In this document: piece after piece, positions 52,101 through 60,906 of the stretch | Layout of the letters: every line of letters begins with the position of its first letter | Position numbering within the stretch: position 1 is the stretch's first letter | NCBI RefSeq assembly: GCF_008271465.1 | Contig: NZ_VMDU01000006.1 | Span: 107,068 to 171,067, forward strand | Reading direction: 5' to 3' | DNA length: 64,000 nucleotides | Source: Tabrizicola flagellatus | GTDB lineage: Bacteria > Pseudomonadota > Alphaproteobacteria > Rhodobacterales > Rhodobacteraceae | Position numbers and translations under genes: made by a program | Notes under the pieces: model-generated | What the model was told of the DNA's origin: nothing | The model's input: the letters and a program-made list of their open reading frames with translations, nothing else | Database searches by the model: none

Positions 52101-52426
52101 TCCTCTTCCGACAGTTCCTTCTCCAGGAACCGCTCGAAGGCGTCCAGGTCCACGGGGTCGAACAACCCGAACCCCCGCATCCAGACCGAGGCCGCGCGCA
52201 TCGCCTCGGGTTCGAGCTTGCACCAGATCACCCGGCCACGCCGTTCACGGCTGATCAGCCCGGCATCGGCCAGCACCGACAGATGCTTGGAGATCGCGGC
52301 CAGGCTCATCGCGAAGGGCTCGGCCACATCCGTCACGGCCATGTCGTCCTCAAGCAGCATGGTCAGGATCGCCCGGCGGGTCGGGTCGGCAAGCGCGGCA
52401 AAGACGGCATCCAGAGGGTCGGTCAT
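52097..52426 (-). CDS. ArsR family transcriptional regulator
   Basis: A 109-residue winged-helix regulator. FAALADPTRRAILTMLLEDDMAVTDVAEPFAMSLAAISKHLSVLADAGLISRERRGR spans residues about 8-65 (quoted in part: LADPTRRAILTMLLE, AAISKHLSVLADAGL). It lacks the usual cysteine metal sites, so it belongs to the non-metal subgroup, often encoded next to a SRPBCC or transport gene, neither of which is adjacent. ATG 52426 preferred over GTG 52450. Confidence 0.85.
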   Translation of the reverse strand: MTDPLDAVFAALADPTRRAILTMLLEDDMAVTDVAEPFAMSLAAISKHLSVLADAGLISRERRGRVIWCKLEPEAMRAASVWMRGFGLFDPVDLDAFERFLEKELSEED

Positions 52427-52618
52427 CCTGCGACTATTTCCGCGGGCCACAAGATCGTCAACCGCGGGGTTGAATATGAGATTCAGACCACAGCCAGCCC
52501 GCGGCGCCGAAAGCGACCACCATAATCGCCTTTTTTCAATGACTTGCCGAAAGTTTTGCGCGCTTGACTCTCCATGCCCCGCTCCGTAGAACCGCCGCGA
52601 CTGCGAGGGACATGGCCG

Positions 52619-52942
52619 ATGGCGACCGAACCCGACCCCGACCGCCTGCGCGAGCTTGAGGCGCGGCTGTCGAAGGTGAAGGCGAAGGAAGCGCCGCCCA
52701 GGTCCGCCGCAGCCAGGGGTTTCTCGCAGGGCGAGCTGGCCTGGAGGATGGTGATCGAGCTGGCGACCGGCATCATGCTGGGGTCCGGCATCGGTTACGG
52801 GCTCGACGTGCTGTTCGGCACGCTGCCGGTCTTCCTGGTGATCTTCTCGCTCTTCGGCTTCGCGGCGGGCGTCAGGACGATGCTGGGCAGCGCGAGGGAA
52901 CTGGGACGAAAGGCCGAACAGGCCGACAAGGAAGGGAACTGA
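52619..52942 (+). CDS. atpI: ATP synthase protein I (AtpI/AtpZ-like)
   Basis: A 107-residue protein with two hydrophobic segments (about 45-62 and 68-88) and the AtpI/AtpZ motif [28 protein letters not shown] (quoted in part: [18 protein letters not shown]). It is a putative assembly factor or Mg/Ca-related accessory at the head of atp operons. ATG at 52619 has GAGGGA eight bases upstream. Two bases separate it from atpB. Confidence 0.88.
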   Translation: MATEPDPDRLRELEARLSKVKAKEAPPRSAAARGFSQGELAWRMVIELATGIMLGSGIGYGLDVLFGTLPVFLVIFSLFGFAAGVRTMLGSARELGRKAEQADKEGN

Positions 52943-52944
52943 CG

Positions 52945-53700
52945 ATGGCGACGGAAGAACACGGCAGCGGGCTTCAGATCCACCCGATGGATCAGTTCGT
53001 CGTCAAGCCGCTGTTCGGCGACGGTCCCATCGAATGGTACACGCCCACCAATGTCACGCTCTGGATGGGCATCGCGGTCGTTGCGATGATCGCGCTTCTG
53101 GTCCTGTCCACCCGCCGCCGCGCCATCGTCCCCTCGCGCGGGCAATCGGTGGCCGAACTGTTCTACGGCTTCATCCACAAGATGGTCGAGGACGTGGCCG
53201 GCCACGAAGGGCTGAAGTTCTTCCCCTATATCATGACGCTTTTCATGTTCGTCTTCCTGTCGAACATGCTCGGCCTGATCCCGATGTCCTTTACCACCAC
53301 CTCGCACATCGCCGTCACGGCGGTGCTGGCGCTCCTGGTGTTCCTGACCGTCACCCTGGTCGGCCTCTACCGCAAGGGCCTGGGCTTCCTGTCGATGTTC
53401 TGGGTCTCCTCGGCGCCGCTGGTGCTGCGCCCGATCCTCGCGGTGATCGAACTGATCTCCTACTTCGTGCGGCCGCTCTCGCACTCCATCCGTCTTGGCG
53501 GCAACCTGATGGCGGGCCACGCCGTGATCAAGGTCTTTGCGGGCTTTGCCGGCGCCATGGGCATCGCCTCGGTCGTGCCGATCGCCGCCATCGCCGCGAT
53601 CTACGGGCTGGAAACGCTCGTGGCCGCCGTTCAGGCCTACGTCTTCACCATTCTGACCTGCGTGTACCTGCGCGACGCCGTCGGCGACGCCCATCACTAG
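52945..53700 (+). CDS. atpB: F0F1 ATP synthase subunit a
   Basis: A 251-residue membrane subunit that forms the proton half-channels. The essential Arg is in [15 protein letters not shown] (about residues 177-191), with [13 protein letters not shown] before it. The start [14 protein letters not shown] (residues 10-23) is typical of alphaproteobacterial subunit a. It follows atpI closely and precedes atpE by 46 bases. Confidence 0.95.
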   Translation: MATEEHGSGLQIHPMDQFVVKPLFGDGPIEWYTPTNVTLWMGIAVVAMIALLVLSTRRRAIVPSRGQSVAELFYGFIHKMVEDVAGHEGLKFFPYIMTLFMFVFLSNMLGLIPMSFTTTSHIAVTAVLALLVFLTVTLVGLYRKGLGFLSMFWVSSAPLVLRPILAVIELISYFVRPLSHSIRLGGNLMAGHAVIKVFAGFAGAMGIASVVPIAAIAAIYGLETLVAAVQAYVFTILTCVYLRDAVGDAHH

Positions 53701-53746
53701 GTCCGGGTCCAACCATCCTCAGCATTCCATCCATAGGAGAGACATC

Positions 53747-53983
53747 ATGGAAGGCGAACTCGCTCTGCTCGGCAAATACATCGGTGCCGGTCTGGCAACT
53801 ATCGGCCTCGGCGGCGCCGGCATCGGCGTGGGCCACATCGCCGGCAACTTCCTCGCCGGCGCGCTGCGCAACCCCTCGGCCGCCCCCGGCCAGATGGCCA
53901 ACCTCTTCGTCGGCATCGCCTTCGCGGAAGCTCTCGGGATCTTCTCGTTCCTGATCGCCCTTCTGCTGATGTTCGCCGTCTGA
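53747..53983 (+). CDS. atpE: F0F1 ATP synthase subunit c
   Basis: The 78-residue proteolipid has two transmembrane helices joined by a polar loop (RNPSAAPGQ), a Gly-rich first helix ([17 protein letters not shown]) and the proton-carrying Glu in AFAEALGIF of the second helix. It assembles into the c-ring. ATG at 53747 follows AGGAGAGACATC, a common arrangement. Confidence 0.95.
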   Translation: MEGELALLGKYIGAGLATIGLGGAGIGVGHIAGNFLAGALRNPSAAPGQMANLFVGIAFAEALGIFSFLIALLLMFAV

Positions 53984-54045
53984 TCTTTCTGCGCTGACAT
54001 CCGGGCCGGGATGATCCCCGGCCCAGGTTCCACAGGAGAGACGAC

Positions 54046-54570
54046 ATGGCAACCGAAGCAACTGCCGAGGCGGGAAAGGCTGTGGGGATGCCCCAGCTCG
54101 ACTTCTCGACCTGGCCGAACCAGATCTTCTGGCTTCTGGTCACGCTGGTCGTGATCTATTTCGTGCTGTCGCGCATCGCCCTGCCCCGCATCGGCGCGGT
54201 GCTGGCCGACCGGAAAAGCACGATCACCAACGACCTTGCCGCGGCCGAAGAGCTGAAGCAGAAAGCGGTCGAGGCCGAGAAATCCTACAACGAGGCGCTG
54301 GCCAACGCCCGGACCGAGGCCGCGAAGATCGTGGCCCAGGCCAGGGCCGAGATCCAGAAGGACCTCGATGCGGCCACCGCGAAGGCTGATGCCGAAATCG
54401 CGGCAAAGGCGGCGGAATCCGAGAAGACGATTGCCGAAATCCGCGACGGCGCCGCCCAGGCGGTATCCGAAGTGGCCCGTGATGTCGCGGCCGAACTGGT
54501 TGCCGCGCTTGGCGTCGGTGCAGATGCGAAAACCGTGACCGCGGCCGTTGCGGCCCGGCTGAAAGGGTAA
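54046..54570 (+). CDS. atpG: F0F1 ATP synthase subunit b'
   Basis: A 174-residue b-type stator subunit with one membrane segment (about residues 27-45, [19 protein letters not shown]) and a long Ala/Glu/Lys-rich coiled coil (about 60-150). Two consecutive b-like genes are characteristic of alphaproteobacteria and cyanobacteria; the symbol b' (atpF' or atpG) is used. It precedes atpF by four bases. Confidence 0.92.
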   Translation: MATEATAEAGKAVGMPQLDFSTWPNQIFWLLVTLVVIYFVLSRIALPRIGAVLADRKSTITNDLAAAEELKQKAVEAEKSYNEALANARTEAAKIVAQARAEIQKDLDAATAKADAEIAAKAAESEKTIAEIRDGAAQAVSEVARDVAAELVAALGVGADAKTVTAAVAARLKG

Positions 54571-54574
54571 GGCG

Positions 54575-55129
54575 ATGAAGAAGCTCTCCATCCTCCTCGC
54601 TCTTCTCGCCTCGCCCGCGATGGCGGCCTCGGGCCCGTTCTTCTCGCTGCAGAACACGAACTTCGTCGTCCTGATCGCCTTCATCGCCTTCATCGGTATC
54701 CTGGTCTACATGAAGGTCCCGGCCAAGCTGACGGGCATGCTCGACGCCCGCGCCGCCGCCATCAAGGCCGAACTCGACGAGGCTCGCGCCCTGCGCGAGG
54801 AAGCCAAGTCGATCCTCGCCACCTACGAACGCCGGCAGAAGGAAGTCCAGGAACAGGCCGACCGCATCGTCAGCGCGGCCCGGGAGGAGGCACTCGCCGC
54901 CGCCGCCCAGGCGAAGGAGGATCTCAAGGCCTCGATCGCCCGCCGGATGGCGTCGGCCACCGAACAGATCGCCTCGGCCGAAGCCGCCGCGATCCGCCAG
55001 GTCCGGGAACAGGCCGTCGCGGTGGCCGTGGCCGCTGCCGGCGACGTGCTGTCCAAGCAGATGACCGCCGATGCCGTCTCGACTTCGATCGACGAGGCCA
55101 TCGCCCAGGTCGAAGCGCGGCTGCACTAG
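54575..55129 (+). CDS. atpF: F0F1 ATP synthase subunit b
   Basis: A 184-residue subunit with a cleaved or hydrophobic leader (LSILLALLASPAMAASG, residues 4-20), a second membrane segment (about 27-44, NFVVLIAFIAFIGILVYM), then the coiled-coil stator stalk (about 55-170). The last gene of the F0 operon; F1 genes (atpHAGDC) are not here, the usual split in Rhodobacterales. A terminator follows. Confidence 0.93.
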   Translation: MKKLSILLALLASPAMAASGPFFSLQNTNFVVLIAFIAFIGILVYMKVPAKLTGMLDARAAAIKAELDEARALREEAKSILATYERRQKEVQEQADRIVSAAREEALAAAAQAKEDLKASIARRMASATEQIASAEAAAIRQVREQAVAVAVAAAGDVLSKQMTADAVSTSIDEAIAQVEARLH

Positions 55130-55150
55130 GCCGACCCGGTCGAGACATGC

Positions 55151-55189
55151 GAACCGGCGGTCTCGCAAGGGGCCGCCGGTTCTGCTTTT
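55151..55189 (+). terminator. Terminator of the F0 atp operon
   Basis: GAACCGGCGG (55151-55160) pairs with CCGCCGGTTC (55173-55182); the loop is 12 bases and TGCTTTT follows. It is 22 bases after atpF. Confidence 0.8.
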
Positions 55190-55196
55190 CGGCGCC

Positions 55197-55310
55197 GCTC
55201 GTCGTGGGCCTCTTCGGCCCCTCCTCGCTGGAACCGCCCCCTCACGACGAGAAGCCGAAGGCGAACGAGGAGTTTTCTCGGCGAGAAGAAGCCGAAGGCG
55301 CGACGCAGGA
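55197..55310. repeat. Cluster of CTCxTCG-framed hairpin units
   Basis: At least three short units share the GAAGCCGAAGGC core and CTCGTCG/CTCCTCG borders: GCTCGTCGTGGGCCTCTTCG at 55197, its partial inverse at 55241-55271, and another at about 55277-55310. They lie between atpF and the convergent azlD gene. Confidence 0.55.
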
Positions 55311-55318
55311 GCCGTTCC

Positions 55319-55618
55319 TCAACCCCCCGCCCAGCGCAGCCCCGCCACCACGACCACCCCCAGCAGGGCCGCCGCCACGTCGCTGCGCAACACCAGCGTC
55401 AGCCCGACGACGGCGGTCAGCGCCAGCCCCTCGGCCAGCCCGCCCGCCTGCACCGCCAGCGCCGTGATCCCCGCCATCACCGCCAGGGGCGTGGCGCGCA
55501 AGGCCGCCTCGATGCGGGGCGTCACCGGCACAAAGCGCATCAGCATGAACCCCGCCACGCGGCAGAGGAAGGCCGCCGAGGCCATGACCGCCAGCAGGAC
55601 CGGAAAGCTGTCCGTCAT
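55319..55618 (-). CDS. azlD: AzlD-like branched-chain amino-acid exporter small subunit
   Basis: A 99-residue protein with four hydrophobic segments and the AzlD motif FLCRVAGFMLMRFVPVTPRIEAAL (quoted in part: FLCRVAGFMLMRFVPV). AzlC and AzlD together form a branched-chain amino-acid permease/exporter. ATG 55618 overlaps the azlC stop (ATGA). Confidence 0.85.
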   Translation of the reverse strand: MTDSFPVLLAVMASAAFLCRVAGFMLMRFVPVTPRIEAALRATPLAVMAGITALAVQAGGLAEGLALTAVVGLTLVLRSDVAAALLGVVVVAGLRWAGG

Positions 55619-56304
55619 CGGTGCACCAGCGCCGCGACCGCAGCCCCCGCCAGCCCCGCAGCGATGATCGCGGGCGCCGGGCCGAACAGATGCGCCACGA
55701 CCAGCGCCGTCCCCGCGCCCACCGCCACCGGCAGCAGGTCCGCCCGCGCCTTGACCATGGCCGTCATCATGCCGGCGGCAAAGCAGGCGAGCATCAGGTC
55801 GAAGCCCAGCGCCTCCGGCCTCGGCAACACGCTGACCGCACCCGCGCCCAGCGCCGTCCCCGCCAACCATCCCGCCGTGATCGGCGCCCCGGTGCCGGCA
55901 AGATAGGCCCGGTCCTCCTCTCCCGCGCGGACCTTGCGCATCGTCATCAGCCAGTTGGCATCGCCGAGGAGCAGCAGGCTGCCATAGGCCCGCACCGGCC
56001 CCGCCGACCAGAGCCAGGGCTGCAAGGCCGCCCCGAACAGCAGATACCGCGCGTTGATCACCAGGATCGTGGCAAACAGCGCCCAGAGCGTCGCCTCGCC
56101 GGTCTGGAGCAGGTTCACCGCCGCCAGCTGCGCGGAGCCGGAATAGATCGCCGCGCTGGTCGCCACGGCCTTGCCCACGCCGAACCCGGCCTGCGCCGCC
56201 ACCAGCCCGAACCCCACCCCATAGGCGAAGATCGACAGCGCCAGCGGCACCCCGTCCCGCGCCCCGCGCCGGAAGCCGTCATATGAGAACAGCGCGCGGC
56301 TCAC
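55615..56304 (-). CDS. azlC: AzlC family branched-chain amino-acid exporter large subunit
   Basis: A 229-residue membrane protein with RRGARDGVPLALSIFAYGVGFG at the start (quoted in part: GARDGVPLALSIFAYGVGFG) and SGSAQLAAVNLL and NARYLLFGAALQPWL, all typical of AzlC. GTG at 56304 is preferred to a longer ATG at 56340, whose first codons lie in a repeat palindrome. Paired with azlD. Confidence 0.85.
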   Translation of the reverse strand: MSRALFSYDGFRRGARDGVPLALSIFAYGVGFGLVAAQAGFGVGKAVATSAAIYSGSAQLAAVNLLQTGEATLWALFATILVINARYLLFGAALQPWLWSAGPVRAYGSLLLLGDANWLMTMRKVRAGEEDRAYLAGTGAPITAGWLAGTALGAGAVSVLPRPEALGFDLMLACFAAGMMTAMVKARADLLPVAVGAGTALVVAHLFGPAPAIIAAGLAGAAVAALVHR

Positions 56305-56314
56305 CGCCGCGTAG

Positions 56315-56332
56315 GGTGCGCTACAGCGCACC
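56315..56332. repeat. GGTGCGCT palindrome, second copy
   Basis: GGTGCGCTACAGCGCACC matches the palindrome at 22310 except for its two central bases. A third, imperfect GGGTGCGCT copy occurs near 56373. They lie between azlC and yaiI. Confidence 0.55.
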
Positions 56333-56437
56333 TTCCCCACCGTGCAAAGCGCACCACCGCATCCCCACCGTAGGGTGCGCTATGAGCCGCACCATCCGCA
56401 CGTCCAACCCGCGCAACCGCATCACGCCCGGGACCAC

Positions 56438-56890
56438 TCACGCCCCCCGCGCCGCCGCCCGCAACACCCGGTCCAGCACATCCAGAAACCGACTCCGGTC
56501 GGCCTTGGAAAACATCCTGCCCCCGCCCAGCCGGAACGGATCGGCCGAGCACAGGTCCTGCATCAGGTCCCGCGTCGCCAGCGCCATCCCGACATTGGCG
56601 GCCGTCAGCTCCTCGCCGTTGTACTTCACCACCTGCGCACCCCTTGCCACGCATTTCGCGGCGAGCGGTATATCCCCGGTGACGACCACATCCCCCGGCC
56701 CGCAGGCCTCGGCGATCCACTTGTCGGCCTCGTCCGGCCCCTGGCCCACGAAGACGCTCTCGACGAGCGGGTTCGCCGAGGGCCGGATCCCCCCGTTCGA
56801 CACCACCACCATCCGCACCCTGTGGCGCGTGGCGACCGTCTCGGCCTCGGCCTTCACCGGGCATGCGTCCGCATCGATATACAGCGTCAT
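56438..56890 (-). CDS. yaiI: YaiI/YqxD (DUF188) family protein
   Basis: A 150-residue protein with [15 protein letters not shown] (residues 3-17), VVVSNGG, and [33 protein letters not shown] (quoted in part: [16 protein letters not shown]), the PIN-like DUF188 signature. Acidic residues suggest a metal-dependent nuclease fold; the function is not established. Confidence 0.9.
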   Translation of the reverse strand: MTLYIDADACPVKAEAETVATRHRVRMVVVSNGGIRPSANPLVESVFVGQGPDEADKWIAEACGPGDVVVTGDIPLAAKCVARGAQVVKYNGEELTAANVGMALATRDLMQDLCSADPFRLGGGRMFSKADRSRFLDVLDRVLRAAARGA

Positions 56891-56993
56891 GCGGCCCCCG
56901 AGGCGCCGTGGACAGGGGTTAAGGAACCCCTAACGGAAAATCGCAAGTTCTTGTTTCCAAATGAAACTCGGCGATTGTCCACCGTGGACACCT

Positions 56994-57857
56994 TCAGATC
57001 GCGGCCTTCCGCATCTCGTCCAGGTAGATCTCGCGCAGGCGCGTCGCCACCGGCCCCGGCTTGCCCGACCCGACCGGTTTGCCATCCACCTCCACGACCG
57101 GCATCACGAAGATCGAGGCCGCGGTGGAGAACGCCTCGTCCGCCTCCTGCGCCTCGGCCGGGGTGAACGGCCGCTCCTCCACCTCGAATTGGGCCTCGGC
57201 CGCGAAACGAAGGACCGCCGCCCGGGTGATCCCGTGCAGGATGTCGTTGCCCAGCGCCCGCGTGATGATCCGGTTCCCCTTCACGATATAGGCGTTGTTC
57301 GAGGTCCCTTCGGTCACCGCCCCCGCCTCGTCGGTGAACCAGCTGTCATCGACGCCGGCCTTCTTCGCCGCCATCTTCCCCATCGAGGGATACAGCAGCT
57401 GCACCGTCTTGATATCGACCCGGCTCCAGCGCAGGTCCGGGATCGTGATGACCCGGAACCCGGTCTTGGCCGCCGGAGCATCCGCCAGGTTCGGGATGTT
57501 CTGCGTGAAGGCCACCACCGTCCCCGGCACCGAGGCATCGGGGAACAGGAAGCTGCGGTCCCCCGGATTGCCCCGCGTGACCTGAAGATAGATCATCCCC
57601 TGGTTGATCCCGTTCCGCCGGACCAGCTCCCGATGCATCGCCAGCAGGTCGTCCGACGAGATCGGGCAGGTCATCTCCAGCTCCCGCAGCGACCGCTCCA
57701 GCCGCCGGATGTGCCCCTCGAAGTCGATCAGCTTGCCGTCCAGCACCGAGGTCACCTCATAGACGCCGTCGGCCATCAGGAACCCCCGGTCGAAGATCGA
57801 GACCTTGGCCTCGGTTTCGGGCAGGTAGTCGCCGTTCACATAGACAGTGCGGGTCAT
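56994..57857 (-). CDS. dat: D-amino-acid aminotransferase (class IV, PLP)
   Basis: A 287-residue fold-type IV aminotransferase. The catalytic Lys is K150 in VDIKTVQLLYPSMGK, and PLP contacts appear in VTEGTSNNAYIV (about 182-193) and the early SIFDRGFLMADGVYEV. D-amino-acid transaminases and branched-chain/ADC lyase relatives share these motifs; the DIKT start and adjacent dipeptide epimerase favour D-amino acids. It follows the epimerase gene by three bases. Confidence 0.82.
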   Translation of the reverse strand: MTRTVYVNGDYLPETEAKVSIFDRGFLMADGVYEVTSVLDGKLIDFEGHIRRLERSLRELEMTCPISSDDLLAMHRELVRRNGINQGMIYLQVTRGNPGDRSFLFPDASVPGTVVAFTQNIPNLADAPAAKTGFRVITIPDLRWSRVDIKTVQLLYPSMGKMAAKKAGVDDSWFTDEAGAVTEGTSNNAYIVKGNRIITRALGNDILHGITRAAVLRFAAEAQFEVEERPFTPAEAQEADEAFSTAASIFVMPVVEVDGKPVGSGKPGPVATRLREIYLDEMRKAAI

Positions 57858-57860
57858 GGT

Positions 57861-58835
57861 CTATCCCCAGAGGTTGGCATCGGGCGGGTGGACCCCTTCG
57901 GCATCGTAGCGCAGGGGATACGGGCGGTCTTCGGCCAGAAGCAGCGGGCCGTCAAGATCTGTCCACGCCGCCCCCTGCGCCAGAAGCACCGCCGGAGCCA
58001 TTGCCAGCGACGAGCCCACCATGCAGCCGACCATCACCGTGAACCCCATCCGCAGCGCGAGGTCGCGGGTGGCCAGCGCCTCGGTCAGCCCGCCGGTCTT
58101 GTCGAGCTTCAGGTTCACCGCGTCATAGCGGCCCTTGAGCCCCGCAAGACTGTCGCGGTCGTGGCAGCTTTCGTCGGCGCAGATCGGGACCGGGCGGGGG
58201 ATCTCGGACAGCATCCCGTCCTGTCCGGCGGGCAGCGGCTGTTCGACCAGCGCAACCCCCAGCCGGAGGAGATGCGGGGCGAGGTCGGCATAGACCTCGG
58301 GCGTCCAGCCTTCGTTGGCATCGACGATGATCCGCGCGCGCGGGGCGCCGGCGCGGACGGCCTCGAGCCGGGGCATGTCGTCGGGTGTGCCGAGCTTGAT
58401 CTTCAGCACCGGCCGGTGTGCGTTTGCCGCAGCCGCCGCCCGCATGAGGTCGGGCGGAGCCAGGGACAGGGTGAAGGCGGTGACAACCGGGCCGGGGGCG
58501 GGCAGGTTCGCAAGCTGCCAGACCGGCTTTCCGGCACGCTTGGCCGCAAGGTCCCACAGCGCGCAGTCCACCGCATTGCGCGCCGCGCCGGGTCCGAGCG
58601 CGGATTGCAGCGCCCTGCAGTCGATGCCCTCGGGCAGGCCTTCGATCTCGGCGCGGGCGCTGGCCAGGGTCTCGCCGTAGCGGGCATAGGGCACGCATTC
58701 CCCCCATCCGGCCTTGCCGCCGCGCGCGATGCGGACGGTCAGCACCTGCGCCTCGGTCTTGGACCCTCGGCTGATGGTGAAGGCCTGCGCGAGGCGGAAC
58801 CTGTCTTCGGTGACGGAAATCATGGGGTCGCTCAT
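57861..58835 (-). CDS. dgcA: Dipeptide epimerase (L-Ala-D/L-Glu epimerase-like)
   Basis: A 324-residue enolase-superfamily enzyme with the KxK motif LKIKLG (about 150), metal ligands in IVDANEG, LVEQPLP and ICADESCHD, and NLKLDKTGGLTEAL (about 245). Such enzymes epimerise L-Ala-D-Glu from murein or other dipeptides. It heads an operon with the aminotransferase. ATG 58835 is within the arm of an inverted repeat; ATG 58823 (MISVTEDRF) is the alternative. Confidence 0.85.
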   Translation of the reverse strand: MSDPMISVTEDRFRLAQAFTISRGSKTEAQVLTVRIARGGKAGWGECVPYARYGETLASARAEIEGLPEGIDCRALQSALGPGAARNAVDCALWDLAAKRAGKPVWQLANLPAPGPVVTAFTLSLAPPDLMRAAAAANAHRPVLKIKLGTPDDMPRLEAVRAGAPRARIIVDANEGWTPEVYADLAPHLLRLGVALVEQPLPAGQDGMLSEIPRPVPICADESCHDRDSLAGLKGRYDAVNLKLDKTGGLTEALATRDLALRMGFTVMVGCMVGSSLAMAPAVLLAQGAAWTDLDGPLLLAEDRPYPLRYDAEGVHPPDANLWG

Positions 58836-58906
58836 CAAGCCTGCAGGCTTTCTTCGCTGCCGGCGCGCGGGACGCAAGCGAAGAAAGCCGCAGGGCTTGA
58901 TGAGCG
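58829..58906. repeat. Inverted repeat overlapping the dgcA start
   Basis: CGCTCATCAAGCC-TGCAG-GCTTTCTTCGCT at 58829-58858 and its near reverse complement at 58877-58906 (centre CTGCG variant) form 30-bp arms with 18 bases between. The start ATG of dgcA lies in the left arm. The hairpin may control translation. Confidence 0.75.
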
Positions 58907-59008
58907 GCCGTTTTGCTGCAACTGCGAAATCGGGCTTGCGGTTGACCGCGCAAGAATATACCGCAGACGCATCATCCTGCGAAACATACTTTCCACAAGG
59001 CCCCACCC

Positions 59009-59965
59009 ATGAGCTTCCGCCTGCAACCCCCCGCCCCCGCCCGTCCGAACCGCTGCCAGCTGTTCGGCCCCGGCTCGCGCCCCGAGCTGTTCGCCAAGAT
59101 GGCGGCGAGTGCGGCGGATGTCATCAACCTGGATCTGGAGGATTCGGTCGCTCCGGCCGACAAGGCGCAGGCGCGGGCGAACATCATCAAGGCGATTTCC
59201 GAGGTGGACTGGGGCCGCAAGACGCTGTCGGTGCGGATCAACGGGCTCGACACCCCTTTCTGGTATCGCGATGTGGTGGACCTCCTGGAACAGGCGAGCG
59301 AGCGGCTCGACCAGATCATGATCCCGAAAGTCGGTTGCGCGGCGGATGTCTATGCGGTGGATGCGCTGGTCACCGCCTGCGAGGCGGCGGCCGGGCGGCA
59401 GAAGCGGATCAGTCTTGAGGTCATCATCGAGACGGCGGCGGGGATCGCCCATGTCGAGGAAATCGCGGCCTCGAGCCCCCGATTGCAGGCGATGAGCCTG
59501 GGCGCGGCGGACTTTGCCGCGAGCATGGGGATGCAGACCACCGGCATCGGCGGGACGCAGGAAAACTACTACATGCACCGCGAGGGGCAGAAATACTGGT
59601 CCGACCCCTGGCACTGGGCCCAGGCGGCGATCGTGGCGGCCTGCCGGACGCATGGCGTCTTGCCGGTGGACGGGCCCTTCGGGGACTTCAGCGACGAGGA
59701 GGGCTTCCGCGCCCAGGCGCGACGCTCGGCGACCCTGGGAATGGTCGGCAAATGGGCGATCCATCCCAAGCAGGTGGCGCTGGCCAACGAGGTGTTCACC
59801 CCCTCGGAAGCCGCCGTGCGCGAGGCGCGCGAGATCCTGGCGGCGATGGAGGCCGCGAAGGCCGCGGGCCAGGGCGCCGCGGTCTACAAGGGGCGGCTGG
59901 TGGACATCGCCAGCATGCGGCAGGCCGAGGTCATCGTGCGGCAGGCAGAACTGATCGGGGTCTGA
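59009..59965 (+). CDS. mcl1: L-malyl-CoA / beta-methylmalyl-CoA lyase
   Basis: A 318-residue HpcH/HpaI-type lyase recognisable by RPNRCQLFGPGSRPELFAKM (about 13-32), VINLDLEDSVAP, LSVRINGLDTPFWYRDVVDL (in part) and GVQTTGIGGTQENYY. The sequence closely resembles Rhodobacter Mcl1, which cleaves L-malyl-CoA and beta-methylmalyl-CoA in the ethylmalonyl-CoA pathway. Acidic residues in DLED and EVIIETAAGI bind magnesium. A single transcript is likely; the neighbour is divergent. Confidence 0.92.
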   Translation: MSFRLQPPAPARPNRCQLFGPGSRPELFAKMAASAADVINLDLEDSVAPADKAQARANIIKAISEVDWGRKTLSVRINGLDTPFWYRDVVDLLEQASERLDQIMIPKVGCAADVYAVDALVTACEAAAGRQKRISLEVIIETAAGIAHVEEIAASSPRLQAMSLGAADFAASMGMQTTGIGGTQENYYMHREGQKYWSDPWHWAQAAIVAACRTHGVLPVDGPFGDFSDEEGFRAQARRSATLGMVGKWAIHPKQVALANEVFTPSEAAVREAREILAAMEAAKAAGQGAAVYKGRLVDIASMRQAEVIVRQAELIGV

Positions 59966-60021
59966 GATACGTTTGACTCAACAAGAGGCGTCGCACGCCC
60001 CGATCTGCACCGACTGACGCA

Positions 60022-60666
60022 TCAGCGATCAAAGCTGAATAGAAAGGCACCCTGCCCGTTCGCCAGTGCGGCTGCATGAACATTTGAGGGCTGAATACGA
60101 ATGATCGCGCCCGAAGCGAGATCGTGCACTCTCCGGTTTGGCATGGGCTGCCCATCCACGAACGCTCCGTTCGTAGTCACCGAAACCTGGGCATCAGTGT
60201 CATTTCGTACGTCAACGGTCACGGCGATGTCGATTGGCCCCGAAGCAAAGAGTGTGACGTCATCAGGCAGTTCTGCCCTCAGGCGTTCCACGGCATCAAG
60301 GTCAAGATACAGGCCGACCATAACCGTGTCGTCAGCAAGACTGGTCCGCATCGACAGCGGTGGACCAGACTTGGTGTTCGCTGGGAGGACCGGTAGCGCT
60401 ACCCTGAAATCTGCGAAGTTGTCGAAATTGCGCCGCGTGCATCCGATGAATGTCGCGCCTGCATATTCCGTGGCAAGCGCCTCGGCCAGAGATGGAGCGA
60501 GCTCCCTGCACTTTGTATCGCTGCCGGTTTCGATGCCGATTACACCGGTCATTGTAGCCGCTTTCCCATCAATGGCAGCCTGAGCCGCCTTGATGCTTCC
60601 TTCGCCAACATAGTCTGCCTTGCATCCCATCAATGCCGCGGCGGCCGCAAACATCAACTTGCGCAT
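60022..60666 (-). CDS. Hypothetical lipoprotein, less GC-rich than surroundings
   Basis: A 214-residue protein with a lipoprotein signal (MRKLMFAAAAALMGC; Cys at 15). The mature part has a predominantly beta-rich composition and no recognised domain; VTVDVRNDTDAQVSVTTNGAFVDG suggests a tandem Ig-like or jelly-roll edge. Codon use here is visibly less GC-biased than in mcl1 or proC. I see no clear family. It may be horizontally acquired or phage-derived, given that a prophage edge lies 2 kb away. Confidence 0.7.
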   Translation of the reverse strand: MRKLMFAAAAALMGCKADYVGEGSIKAAQAAIDGKAATMTGVIGIETGSDTKCRELAPSLAEALATEYAGATFIGCTRRNFDNFADFRVALPVLPANTKSGPPLSMRTSLADDTVMVGLYLDLDAVERLRAELPDDVTLFASGPIDIAVTVDVRNDTDAQVSVTTNGAFVDGQPMPNRRVHDLASGAIIRIQPSNVHAAALANGQGAFLFSFDR

Positions 60667-60906
60667 AGCTCCCCCATGCTTTCGCACTTCAACCCAAAGC
60701 CTAGACAGTCCGATGACAAGGTGTCCAGTCGCGACCGAGGGCAATTCCGCCCCCTTTGCATGAAGGCGTTCATCGTGGAGAACTACCCCTGTGAAGTGGC
60801 TAGGGAAGTAGATGAAGTGAGCATTGACTATGCTTCAGGATAGCCAGAACGTAGTCATCGAGATGCACAGCAGTGTAGCTGACAATTCTTCACGCCAACC
60901 ACCGCC
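60667..60906. other. AT-richer intergenic stretch
   Basis: This 240-base interval upstream of the lipoprotein gene and downstream of csaA has no ORF with coding character. It contains scattered AT-rich words but no clear terminator, promoter or attachment site that I can support. Confidence 0.5.
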
